This document shows positions 1-7,017 of a stretch of 64,000 nucleotides of DNA, in pieces. The notes under the pieces are model-generated. The model was not told the DNA's origin, ran no database searches, and saw nothing but the letters and a program-made list of their open reading frames with translations. The stretch comes from Maritalea mobilis (GTDB lineage: Bacteria; Pseudomonadota; Alphaproteobacteria; Rhodobacterales; Rhodobacteraceae): contig NZ_JAHVKE010000002.1 in NCBI RefSeq assembly GCF_019800885.1, positions 905,401 to 969,400 on the forward strand. Reading direction: 5' to 3'. The number at the start of each line of letters is the position of its first letter. The stretch's first letter is position 1. The position numbers and the translations under genes are program-made.

Positions 1-8
1 CGATATAG

Positions 9-848
9 CTATCGGATCAGGGTCGGACGCAAGCGCAATCGCGGCCTCTGTTCCGAGGGAAGGTGGCGGTTCAGCCGCCGGTTCATCGCGCCGAAGAGAC
101 CGATGATGACCAGCGTGAAGATCACGAAATAGACCGCCACGATCGGGTAGGGGATGAACGGATTGAACGTCCGGTCCGCGAAATAGCTGGCGTAATAGAG
201 CGCGTCGCCCTTTTGCTGGAAGGCCGGGAAGGAGGCGAAGAAGACCAGCGCCGTGGCATGAAACAGGAAGATCGCCTCGTTCGTGTAGGCGGGCCAGGCC
301 AGCCGCAGCATCGTCGGGAAAGTGATGCGGCGAAACTTCTTCCAACCGGACAGGCCGTAGGCATCCGCCGCCTCCAGGTCGCCTTTCGGCACAGCGCGCA
401 GCGCGCCGTAAAAGATCTCGGCGGTGTAGGCCGAGGTGTTGAGAAAGAGCACGATCAGCGCCCCCAGCCAGGCGCGCGCAAACCAGCGGGTCTCGGCCTC
501 GATCATGATGCCGAACAGCTCGAACTCGACGCCCACGCGGGGCAGCATCACGAAGGCCTCGTAAGCCATGAAGAACTGGATGAAGAGGGGCGAGCCCCGG
601 AAGACGAAGATGAACCATTCCGCCGGTTTGCGCGTCAGCCGCGAGGGCGTGTTCTTGGCCACCGCCAGCAGCACGGCGAAGGCGAACCCGAAAAGCAGCG
701 CCAGCACCGCGAAATAGACGTTCCAGATCATGCCCGAGCCGATCAGAACGACCTGGTCGCATAGCGTGATCTCGCCGCGCGGCAGCAGGCGCTCGCCAAA
801 GCCGAGTGCGCGCAGGCCGTAGGATTGGAGCGCTTCGCCGCAGATCAT
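9..848 (-). CDS. Polar amino acid ABC transporter permease (HisM type)
   Basis: Inner-membrane permease of a binding-protein-dependent amino acid importer, 279 aa. Several hydrophobic segments are visible, plus the ABC-permease cytoplasmic loop that contacts the ATPase (residues about 159-178, ADAYGLSGWKKFRRITFP). The start is set by an ATGA overlap with the upstream permease: its TGA is at 847-845 and this ATG at 848-846. This implies translational coupling of the two permeases. It is the last gene of a four-gene minus-strand operon. Substrate specificity cannot be read from the sequence. Confidence 0.9.
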   Translation of the reverse strand: MICGEALQSYGLRALGFGERLLPRGEITLCDQVVLIGSGMIWNVYFAVLALLFGFAFAVLLAVAKNTPSRLTRKPAEWFIFVFRGSPLFIQFFMAYEAFVMLPRVGVEFELFGIMIEAETRWFARAWLGALIVLFLNTSAYTAEIFYGALRAVPKGDLEAADAYGLSGWKKFRRITFPTMLRLAWPAYTNEAIFLFHATALVFFASFPAFQQKGDALYYASYFADRTFNPFIPYPIVAVYFVIFTLVIIGLFGAMNRRLNRHLPSEQRPRLRLRPTLIR

Positions 849-1726
849 GCCGCCGCCTTTCGCATGTCTTCGCCCGCCATCGTCGCCTGTCCGTGGCTCA
901 GCTTGCGGGTCAGGCGCGCCAGCACGATTTCCGAGACACGGGTGAAGGACAGGTAGAACACCAGCAGCCCGAGGAAGTACCAGAAGCGCCAGTCGGGATG
1001 CGGGTACTGGTAGGCCGAGGTGCGGCTGCCGCCCAGCTCGCGCGCCCAGTAGACGACATCCTCGATCCCCAGCAGGAACAGAAGCGGCGTGGCCTTGATG
1101 AGGATCATCCAGATGTTCGACAGGCCCGGAAGCGCGTAGATCCACATCTGCGGAACTAGGATGCGCCAGAAGGTCTGGCGCCGCGTCATGCCATAGGCCT
1201 CAGCGGTCTCAAGCTGCGCGCGGGGCACGGCGCGCATGGCGCCGAACAGGACATTGCCGCAGAAGGCGCCGAAGACGATGGCGTAGGTGAAGACCGCCAG
1301 CGCGAAATTGTAGACCTCGTGCACCCATTGCGGGCTGGTCGATTGCGGCGTGCGGGCCGCGTCGCAGACGAGGAAATTCGCGCCCTGCCGGATCGGCTCG
1401 TCCCAGTCGGGGCAGGTCACGATATGGCGCAGATACTCGATCCCCTGGTCGAGGACGAGCACGAAGAAAAGAAAAAAGACGATGTCGGGCACACCGCGCA
1501 CCATCGCGGTATAGCCCTTGCCCACCCAGCGAAACGGGGCGACATGGCTGCGCGACGCGGCGGCGGCGGCAAAGCCGAAGGCCAGCGATATTGGCGCGGT
1601 CACGGCCAGCAGCGCGAACACGGTCAGAAAGCTCTGGTAGAACCGGAAATGCGCCCCGTTGGTCAGGTAGCAACTGAACCAGTTCAGGGTCGAGAGCGTG
1701 TCTGGATCTGAGCAGTATTCGAACAT
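845..1726 (-). CDS. Polar amino acid ABC transporter permease (HisQ type)
   Basis: Partner permease, 293 aa, expected to form a heterodimeric membrane channel with the next gene. The EAA-type loop reads ETAEAYGMTRRQTFWRILVP and is followed by further membrane helices. There is a longer than usual soluble stretch around residues 110-140 (containing CPDWDEPIRQG and CDAARTPQS), probably a periplasmic loop. It lies about 100 bp downstream of the binding-protein gene, with two hairpins in the gap, and overlaps the second permease by four bases. Confidence 0.9.
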   Translation of the reverse strand: MFEYCSDPDTLSTLNWFSCYLTNGAHFRFYQSFLTVFALLAVTAPISLAFGFAAAAASRSHVAPFRWVGKGYTAMVRGVPDIVFFLFFVLVLDQGIEYLRHIVTCPDWDEPIRQGANFLVCDAARTPQSTSPQWVHEVYNFALAVFTYAIVFGAFCGNVLFGAMRAVPRAQLETAEAYGMTRRQTFWRILVPQMWIYALPGLSNIWMILIKATPLLFLLGIEDVVYWARELGGSRTSAYQYPHPDWRFWYFLGLLVFYLSFTRVSEIVLARLTRKLSHGQATMAGEDMRKAAA

Positions 1727-1741
1727 CGGCTCACCGCTGGC

Positions 1742-1820
1742 CTGTGGAGAAGGCGGGCCTTTCCACAGACCGGGTTATGCAAACGCAACACGGGGCGCGA
1801 TTGGCCGCGCCCCGCGTGTT
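1742..1820 (-). terminator. Two hairpins between binding protein and permease genes
   Basis: Two inverted repeats lie between the stop of the binding-protein gene and the first permease. One is AACACGGGGCGCG (1787-1799) with CGCGCCCCGCGTGTT (1806-1820), an interrupted stem with a 2-nt bulge. The other is CTGTGGAGAAGG (1742-1753) with CCTTTCCACAG (1768-1778). Neither is followed by a good U-run. Such hairpins in ABC operons typically stabilise the upstream binding-protein message or partly attenuate downstream genes. That role is inferred here. Confidence 0.5.
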
Positions 1821-1828
1821 TGGCGTGA

Positions 1829-2560
1829 TTACCAGGTCGGGGTCTCTTCGCCGAACCACTCGAGCAGCAGCGCGTTCAGCGTGCCGTCTTCCTTCATCGA
1901 GGTGATCGCCTCGTCGAAGACCGCGATCAGCTCGTCACCTTCGCGCAGGCCCATGGCAACACCGCCGCCGACCTGCACCGGGTCGAGGATGACCATCAGG
2001 TCGGCATCTTCGGCCACGATCGGCAGCAGGTAGTCGCCATCGGCGAAGACCGCGTCGGCCTCGCCGTTGCGGACGGCGGCGACGGTTTCATCGGGGGTGG
2101 CGAACTCGATCAGGGTCGCGCCGGTTTCCGAGGCGATGTAGCTGGCCTGGATGGTGTTGGTCTGGGCCGCGATCACCGCGCCGTCCAGCTCGACATCATC
2201 GGACAGACCCACGAACAGCGAATCCGACGGCGGGATGTAGGCCTGGGTGAAGTCGATGACCTCGTCCCGCTCGGCGTTGAAGTTCATGCCGGCGATGATC
2301 GTGTCGTAGTTGCCCGAGGTCAGGTTCGGGATGATCGAATCCCAGTCGTTCAGAACCCACTCGCAGGTCAGCTCGGCACGGGCGCACAGCTCGTCGCCCA
2401 GGACACGCTCGAAGCCGTCGATCTCGCCGTCATCGTTGATGAAGTTGTACGGAGGGTAGGCGCCCTCGGTGCCCATGCGGACGACGTTGCCATGCGCCTC
2501 GGCAAAGGCCGCACCGGCGGTCAGGCCGACAAGCGCAGCGGTAAGAATCAGTTTTTTCAT
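1829..2560 (-). CDS. Amino acid ABC transporter substrate-binding protein
   Basis: Periplasmic solute-binding protein of the SBP_bac_3 (lysine/arginine/ornithine/histidine binding) family, 243 aa. An N-terminal signal peptide (MKKLILTAALVGLTAGAAFA, cleavage after AFA) is clear. The mature protein begins with the family pattern (V)RMGTEGAYPPYNF and contains GFERVLGDELCARA and IPNLTSGNYDTIIAGM, all typical of polar amino acid binders. It is encoded second in the operon, 44 bp after the ATPase. The mature protein is strongly acidic. Confidence 0.92.
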   Translation of the reverse strand: MKKLILTAALVGLTAGAAFAEAHGNVVRMGTEGAYPPYNFINDDGEIDGFERVLGDELCARAELTCEWVLNDWDSIIPNLTSGNYDTIIAGMNFNAERDEVIDFTQAYIPPSDSLFVGLSDDVELDGAVIAAQTNTIQASYIASETGATLIEFATPDETVAAVRNGEADAVFADGDYLLPIVAEDADLMVILDPVQVGGGVAMGLREGDELIAVFDEAITSMKEDGTLNALLLEWFGEETPTW

Positions 2561-2604
2561 TCGGGTAGTCTCCCTGGTTGGGTTTGAAGGGTCTCGGCCC
2601 TCGG

Positions 2605-3384
2605 TCAGGCGGCCTGACTGTGGCTGAGAAATTGGCGAAGCCGTTCGGACTTCGGGTTGGCGAAGAGGTCGGCGGGCGCCCCCTCTTCCTCGATCTTGCC
2701 CTGGTGCAGGAAAATCACGTGGTCGCTGAGGTCGCGCGCCATGCGCATGTCATGGGTCACGAGGACCATGGTGCGGCCTTCCTCGGCCAGCGCGCGGATC
2801 ACGCGGACGACCTCCTGCTCGAGCTCGGGGTCGAGAGCGGATGTCGGCTCGTCGAACAGAAGCGCGCGCGGCTCCATGCACAATGCGCGGGCGATGGCGG
2901 CGCGCTGCTGCTGCCCGCCGGAAAGCTGCGCGGGCCAGGCGTCGGCCTTGTCGCCGATGCCGACCTTGTCGAGAAGCGCGCGGGCGCGATCCTCGACCAC
3001 GGCGCGGTCCTCGCCCAGCACCGTCACGGGCGCTTCCATGACGTTTTGCAGGATGGTCAGGTGGGACCACAGGTTGAACTGCTGAAAGACCATCGACAGG
3101 TTGGTGCGAATGCGCCGGACCTGCGCGGCATCGCCGGGGTGGCGATTGCGCCCCGTGCCGCGCCATGTGACCGGCTCTCCCTCGAACAGGATCTCGCCCT
3201 GCTGGCTGTCTTCCAGCAGGTTGGCGCAGCGCAGGAGCGTGGATTTCCCCGAGCCGGAGGATCCGATCAGCGACACGACATCGCCCGCGCGGGCGGTCAG
3301 GTCGACCCCGCGCAGCACGTCCAGTGTGCCGAAGCTTTTGTGCAGGCCGGTGATCTGGATCACAGGCGGTGTCTGGTCGGTCAC
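2605..3384 (-). CDS. Amino acid ABC transporter ATP-binding protein
   Basis: ATPase of the HisP/GlnQ class that powers the importer. Visible motifs: Walker A GSSGSGKST, Q-loop FQQFNLWSHLT, signature LSGGQQQR, Walker B LLFDEPTSALD and H-loop LVTHD. I chose the GTG start at 3384 (product MTDQTPPVIQITGLHKSFG) because AAGGGA lies about 11 nt upstream and the length (259 aa) fits the family. An in-frame ATG at 3426 and an earlier one at 3489 would only add non-conserved residues. First gene of the operon. Confidence 0.9.
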   Translation of the reverse strand: MTDQTPPVIQITGLHKSFGTLDVLRGVDLTARAGDVVSLIGSSGSGKSTLLRCANLLEDSQQGEILFEGEPVTWRGTGRNRHPGDAAQVRRIRTNLSMVFQQFNLWSHLTILQNVMEAPVTVLGEDRAVVEDRARALLDKVGIGDKADAWPAQLSGGQQQRAAIARALCMEPRALLFDEPTSALDPELEQEVVRVIRALAEEGRTMVLVTHDMRMARDLSDHVIFLHQGKIEEEGAPADLFANPKSERLRQFLSHSQAA

Positions 3385-3414
3385 GTTTGGCAGCGTCCCT
3401 TCGAGTTTCCCGCG

Positions 3415-3443
3415 ATTTGTGCCCATGAAGGCGGCAAATGCAA
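3415..3443 (-). promoter_or_regulatory. Candidate promoter of the amino acid ABC operon
   Basis: On the minus strand, TTGCAT (3443-3438) is separated by 17 nt from ACAAAT (3420-3415). These are weak matches to -35 and -10 hexamers. A transcript from here would begin shortly before the GTG start at 3384, which supports that start. The match is only partial. Confidence 0.3.
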
Positions 3444-3505
3444 CGTCCCTGTGCAGTGTGACGCACAGGAAAGGGTCGGTTTTCGCCAATTTCAGCGTCG
3501 TTTGC

Positions 3506-3649
3506 CTATTCCGGCGGCGCTGGTGGAACCGGCAGGGCCGCGTGGCGGGCCGGTTCGGCCGGCGTGATGGCGTGCATGCCGCGGGCGCGCAGGCCGTCGC
3601 GGATCAGCTCCTACCATGCGTCATGGGCGGCCCGGTTCTCGGGCCGCGG
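3506..3649 (-). pseudogene. Possible remnant of a short coding sequence
   Basis: On the minus strand one frame reads PRPENRAAHDAW, an in-frame TAG (3613-3611), then ELIRDGLRARGMHAITPAEP and ends at TAG 3508-3506. The peptide looks protein-like (charged, helical, then a Pro/Ala tail) and has no start codon of its own. It could be the decayed end of a gene between the TerB-like gene and the ABC operon, or chance coding in GC-rich DNA. I do not recognise the family. Confidence 0.25.
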
Positions 3650-3669
3650 CTACATCGGCAGGGAGGCGA

Positions 3670-4113
3670 TCATTTCCGCGCGGCTTCGACCCTCTGGCGG
3701 GCGAGGTTCGAATCGCGGTCGTTCACCCCCAGCATCGGCGCAACGAGGCGCAGGAGGGCGTCTTCCTCGTGGTCGCGTTCGCCATCGGCCAGCACGATGT
3801 CCCACATCGCCTCGACCACCTTTTCGCGGGCCTCGTAGGGGACCGAATCCTTGATGGCGCGGGTGAAGCGGACGGTGTCGGGGGCCTCGGCCTCCATCGC
3901 TTCGGCTTCGACGCGCAGGGCGGTGGCCGCCTGGGCGGAGAGGCCGTAGCGTTTGGCGAGCAGGGTTTCGATCCGGTCCTTCTCGATCTCGGCGTAGTCA
4001 TCGTCGGAACGGGCGATGCGCACCAGAAGGGCGGCGAGCGCGAGGCGCGCGTCGTCGAAGGGGAGCGGATCGGGGTCGGGGGCCGTCAGGCGGCGGAGGA
4101 TGTCAGCGATCAT
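3670..4113 (-). CDS. TerB-like (tellurite resistance family) protein
   Basis: A 147-aa all-helical acidic protein. It matches the TerB domain pattern: an N-terminal helix rich in LALAALLVRIARSDDDYAE, a central EKDRIETLLAKRYGL segment, and AMWDIVLADGERDHEEDALL near the C terminus, containing the acidic residues that bind metal in TerB folds. Single-domain TerB proteins in proteobacteria usually have no known specific role, and no other ter genes are present here. It lies 42 bp downstream of the PhzF-like gene on the same strand. Confidence 0.8.
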   Translation of the reverse strand: MIADILRRLTAPDPDPLPFDDARLALAALLVRIARSDDDYAEIEKDRIETLLAKRYGLSAQAATALRVEAEAMEAEAPDTVRFTRAIKDSVPYEAREKVVEAMWDIVLADGERDHEEDALLRLVAPMLGVNDRDSNLARQRVEAARK

Positions 4114-4155
4114 GGGGCAGATATAGGCAGGTCGCGGGCCGGGGGAAAGCCGCGC

Positions 4156-5040
4156 TCACGGAATTCGGATCTGGCCCGAGGCGACGGGCACGGCGGACCC
4201 CGCGACACGGATCGCGGTGAGTGCGCCATCTGCCACGTCGACCGAGAGGCGCAGGGCGGAGGGACGGCCCATCTCGACCCCTTGGTGGAGGCTGAGGGTA
4301 GTGGTGCCATCGGAAAGCGCCCCATTGGCGAGGAGTTGCCCGGCGAGAAGCGCGGTGGCCGAGCCGGTGGCCGGGTCCTCCGGGACGCCGTCATCGGGGG
4401 CGAACATCCGCGCCTGCCAGTCGCAGCCCGCGCCAGCGGTATAGAGGTAGAGACCCACGGGGGAACGGCCGGTGTCGTCGATGCCCGCCGTCGCAATCAT
4501 GGTCCCCCATCCGGGCTGTGCCGGGGCGGCGGCGGCCAGCGCGGCAGGGTCGGTCAGCTGCGCGTAGAGAAAGGCCGGGCCTCCCTCGAACGCGCCGGGC
4601 GCGTGGGGGCCGATCTGCGCAGGCGAAAGGCCGATGGCGGCGGCGATGGTGGCGGCATCGGGCGCGGTGCCGATGGGGGCCGGGATGCGCGGGGCGGTGA
4701 ACTCGGCCAGCGTGCCGGATCGGGTGATCGCGACGGGAACGAGGCCCGCGCGCTCTTCGAGGGTGATCGTGCCGTCCTGTCCGCCCGCGAGATGCAGGGC
4801 GCAACCGATGGTGGGGTGCCCTGCGAAGGGGATCTCGGCCGCGGGCGTGAAGATGCGCACCTTGGCGGTATGGGCAGGGTCGTAGGGTGTCTGGACGAAG
4901 ATGGTCTCGGACAGGTTGAACTGCCGCGCGATGGTCTGCATCTGCGCGTCGCTCAGGCCGTCGGCCCCCTCGACGATGGCCAGCGGATTGCCGGAAAACG
5001 GCCTGTCGGTGAAGACGTCTGAAACGTGGTAGCTGAGCAT
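4156..5040 (-). CDS. PhzF family phenazine biosynthesis-like isomerase
   Basis: PhzF-fold protein of 294 aa, a diaminopimelate-epimerase-like two-domain fold. Diagnostic segments are the N-terminal VFTDRPFSGNPLAIVEGADG, RQFNLSETIFVQ (with the conserved Glu) and IPFAGHPTIGCA. The C-terminal DPATGSATALLAGQLL is the typical glycine-rich turn. I chose the ATG at 5040 (MLSYHVSDVFTDRPFSG) because it gives the family N terminus; in-frame codons further upstream add unrelated proline-rich sequence. The natural substrate of most PhzF-like proteins is unknown. There is no phenazine cluster here. Confidence 0.88.
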   Translation of the reverse strand: MLSYHVSDVFTDRPFSGNPLAIVEGADGLSDAQMQTIARQFNLSETIFVQTPYDPAHTAKVRIFTPAAEIPFAGHPTIGCALHLAGGQDGTITLEERAGLVPVAITRSGTLAEFTAPRIPAPIGTAPDAATIAAAIGLSPAQIGPHAPGAFEGGPAFLYAQLTDPAALAAAAPAQPGWGTMIATAGIDDTGRSPVGLYLYTAGAGCDWQARMFAPDDGVPEDPATGSATALLAGQLLANGALSDGTTTLSLHQGVEMGRPSALRLSVDVADGALTAIRVAGSAVPVASGQIRIP

Positions 5041-5103
5041 GGCGGAGCCTTTCGTCGGGTCGGCCGGCAGGGAACAGCCTGGCACGCGGGATGGCAAGGG
5101 GGG

Positions 5104-5168
5104 CGTTTTCCGCAACGGAAAACGGCGGAAAACTCGCGTTTTCCGGGTCGGACATGGGGCCATGTCCG
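5104..5168. repeat. Nested inverted repeats upstream of phzF-like gene
   Basis: Three perfect inverted repeats in 65 bp: CGTTTTCCG (5104-5112)/CGGAAAACG (5116-5124), CGGAAAAC (5126-5133)/GTTTTCCG (5138-5145), and CGGACATGG (5149-5157)/CCATGTCCG (5160-5168). The first two reuse the same 8-mer in alternating orientation. They sit 64-128 bp upstream of the phzF-like start in an otherwise gene-free 476-bp stretch (5041-5516). They could be a mobile palindromic repeat, a cruciform or RNA structure, or operator sites. Confidence 0.7.
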
Positions 5169-5364
5169 ATGGGGCCTTCTGGTTGGCGATATCTCGGGGG
5201 AGGGGCGCGTCGCACCTCTGGTCAGGTCGCAAGGATGGCGGCGCCGCCAAGGGGGCGGTGTCCACACCCCGGGATCGTCCGGGGCCTTTGAGCTTGCTCG
5301 GTGGCCCGCCGCCTTGGCCCTTTGGGGGCTGTCTTGGGCGGCGGCTGGGACCCTGATCTTGCGG

Positions 5365-5398
5365 GCCGGGCGGTGTCAGCGCCCGGCGGGACATGTCC
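5365..5398. repeat. Hairpin plus GGACATGTCC palindrome
   Basis: GCCGGGCG (5365-5372) pairs with CGCCCGGC (5380-5387) across a 7-nt loop. It is followed at once by the perfect 10-bp palindrome GGACATGTCC (5389-5398). The GGACATG half-site also occurs in the palindrome at 5149-5168. Function unknown; no U-run follows. Confidence 0.55.
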
Positions 5399-5425
5399 AT
5401 GACCGGGGACCCTGCCACGGAAAGG

Positions 5426-5440
5426 TTAAGATTCCGTCAA
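5426..5440. promoter_or_regulatory. CtrA-like TTAA-N7-TCAA site
   Basis: TTAA (5426-5429), seven bases, then TCAA (5437-5440): one mismatch to the alphaproteobacterial CtrA consensus TTAA-N7-TTAA. It is just upstream of the liu promoter. The match is imperfect and could be chance. Confidence 0.2.
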
Positions 5441-5452
5441 CGCAGTTCCCCT

Positions 5453-5481
5453 TTGACTCGACTCACCCATGCCCGTATTAA
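5453..5481 (+). promoter_or_regulatory. Sigma70-like promoter of the liu operon
   Basis: TTGACT (5453-5458), a 17-nt spacer, then TATTAA (5476-5481): a strong match to the housekeeping -35/-10 pattern. The predicted start point is about 5488, 29 bp before the ivd ATG, and falls inside the palindrome at 5483-5496. It should drive the leucine degradation operon. Confidence 0.7.
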
Positions 5482-5482
5482 A

Positions 5483-5496
5483 TGAACAAGTGTTCA
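5483..5496. promoter_or_regulatory. Palindromic operator TGAACA-N2-TGTTCA
   Basis: A perfect inverted repeat, TGAACA (5483-5488), AG, TGTTCA (5491-5496), starting two bases after the -10 element and covering the predicted transcription start. The size and spacing suit a TetR-type dimeric repressor. No regulator gene is adjacent, so the protein that binds it is unknown. Confidence 0.6.
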
Positions 5497-5516
5497 ATTA
5501 AAGGGAGGGCGAGGGC

Positions 5517-6680
5517 ATGTTCATGGCCTCGATGAACTTCGATCTCGGCGAAGACGTGAATGCGCTGCGCGAGATGGTGCACCGCTGGGCGCAGGAGCGG
5601 GTGAAGCCGCTGGCTGCCGAGACCGACAAAACCAACGCGTTTCCGAACGAGCTGTGGACCGAGATGGGCGAGTTGGGCCTTCTGGGAATCACGGTGGACG
5701 AGGCCTATGGCGGCGCGGGGATGGGATACCTCGCCCATACCATCGCGGTGGAGGAGATCAGCCGCGTCTCGGCCTCGATCGGGCTGAGCTACGGGGCGCA
5801 TTCGAACCTCTGCGTCAACCAGATCAAGCTGAACGCGACCGAGGAGCAGAAGAGTAAATACCTGCCCAAGCTGATCTCGGGCGAGCATGTCGGCGCGCTG
5901 GCCATGTCCGAGGCGGGCGCGGGCTCCGACGTGGTGGGCATGAAGCTGCGCGCCGAGAAGAAGAACGGCTATTACACGCTGAACGGCACGAAATACTGGA
6001 TCACCAACGGCCCCGATGCCGACACGCTGGTGGTCTATGCCAAGACCGACCCCGAGGCCGGATCGAAGGGCATCACGGCCTTTATCGTCGAGAAATCGAT
6101 GAAGGGTTTTTCGACCAGCGGGCATTTCGACAAGATGGGCATGCGCGGGTCGAACACGGCCGAGCTGGTGTTCGAGGATGTCGAGGTGCCGTTCGAGAAC
6201 GTCCTTGGCGAAGAGGGGCGCGGCGTGCGCGTTCTGATGTCGGGCCTCGATTACGAGCGCGTGGTCCTGTCGGGCGTCAATATCGGCATCATGGCCGGCT
6301 GCATGGACGAGATCATGCCCTACATGGCCGAGCGCAAGCAGTTCGGCCAGCCGGTCGGAAACTTCCAGCTGATGCAGGGCAAGATCGCCGACATGTATGT
6401 CGCGCTGAACACCTCGCGCGCCTATGCCTACGAGGTCGCGCGCGCCTGTGATCGCGGCGAGGTCACGCGGCAGGATGCGGCGGGCTGCGTGCTTTATGCC
6501 TCGGAAGAAGGGATGAAGGTCGCGCATCAGGCGGTGCAGGCGATGGGGGGCGCGGGCTTCATGAATGACAGCGCGGTCAGCCGGATGTTCCGTGACGCCA
6601 AGCTGATGGAGATCGGGGCAGGCACCTCCGAGATCCGGCGGATGCTGATCGGGCGGGAATTGATGGCGGCGATGGGCTGA
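5517..6680 (+). CDS. ivd: Isovaleryl-CoA dehydrogenase
   Basis: FAD-dependent acyl-CoA dehydrogenase that oxidises isovaleryl-CoA to 3-methylcrotonyl-CoA in leucine degradation; 387 aa, normal family length. Typical segments: [16 protein letters not shown] and [18 protein letters not shown] around the flavin site, and the [11 protein letters not shown] loop carrying the catalytic-base Glu in the position characteristic of isovaleryl-CoA dehydrogenases. The C-terminal [15 protein letters not shown] is also characteristic. AAGGGAGG (5501-5508) is placed 8 nt before the ATG at 5517. It is the first gene of the liu operon and four bases from the next gene. Confidence 0.93.
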   Translation: MFMASMNFDLGEDVNALREMVHRWAQERVKPLAAETDKTNAFPNELWTEMGELGLLGITVDEAYGGAGMGYLAHTIAVEEISRVSASIGLSYGAHSNLCVNQIKLNATEEQKSKYLPKLISGEHVGALAMSEAGAGSDVVGMKLRAEKKNGYYTLNGTKYWITNGPDADTLVVYAKTDPEAGSKGITAFIVEKSMKGFSTSGHFDKMGMRGSNTAELVFEDVEVPFENVLGEEGRGVRVLMSGLDYERVVLSGVNIGIMAGCMDEIMPYMAERKQFGQPVGNFQLMQGKIADMYVALNTSRAYAYEVARACDRGEVTRQDAAGCVLYASEEGMKVAHQAVQAMGGAGFMNDSAVSRMFRDAKLMEIGAGTSEIRRMLIGRELMAAMG

Positions 6681-6684
6681 GGCG

Positions 6685-6999
6685 ATGGGCGGGCGGCGTG
6701 GCCTGATCCTGCCGCTTGCGGCGCTTCTGGCCTTTGGCGGGGCGCTGGGCGTGTTGCTGGGTCTGCGGGCCGCGCCACCCGGCGAGACGGCGATCATCGA
6801 GGCGGTGGCGGCGGGTTACGTGGCCGAGACCGGCGGCGCGCGCACCGATTGCTTCGCCCGCCCCTCGGCCCTGCCGGAGGTGCGCATGGTGGTGATCTGC
6901 GCGCCCGAGGGCGGCACAGCGCGGGCCTATCCGGTCGACCGGCTCGGACGGCCGGTCGAGATTGATGCAGCCGCCCTGGAAGCGGAGCTTGGGACATGA
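6685..6999 (+). CDS. Small membrane-anchored hypothetical protein
   Basis: A 104-aa protein with one N-terminal hydrophobic segment (LILPLAALLAFGGALGVLLG), either a signal anchor or an uncleaved signal. A small domain with two cysteines (TDCFARPS and MVVICAPE) follows; these could form a disulfide outside the membrane. I do not recognise the family. It sits 4 bp after ivd and 18 bp before the carboxylase beta subunit, so it is co-transcribed with leucine degradation genes. Confidence 0.65.
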   Translation: MGGRRGLILPLAALLAFGGALGVLLGLRAAPPGETAIIEAVAAGYVAETGGARTDCFARPSALPEVRMVVICAPEGGTARAYPVDRLGRPVEIDAAALEAELGT

Positions 7000-7017
7000 G
7001 GCGCGGGGAGGCGTGAG

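Noticed and set aside
849..1145. Extended N terminus for the HisM-type permease from an upstream in-frame start
   Set aside because: The extra residues have no membrane or family similarity and lie inside the other permease gene; the ATGA overlap at 845-848 gives a family-like N terminus.
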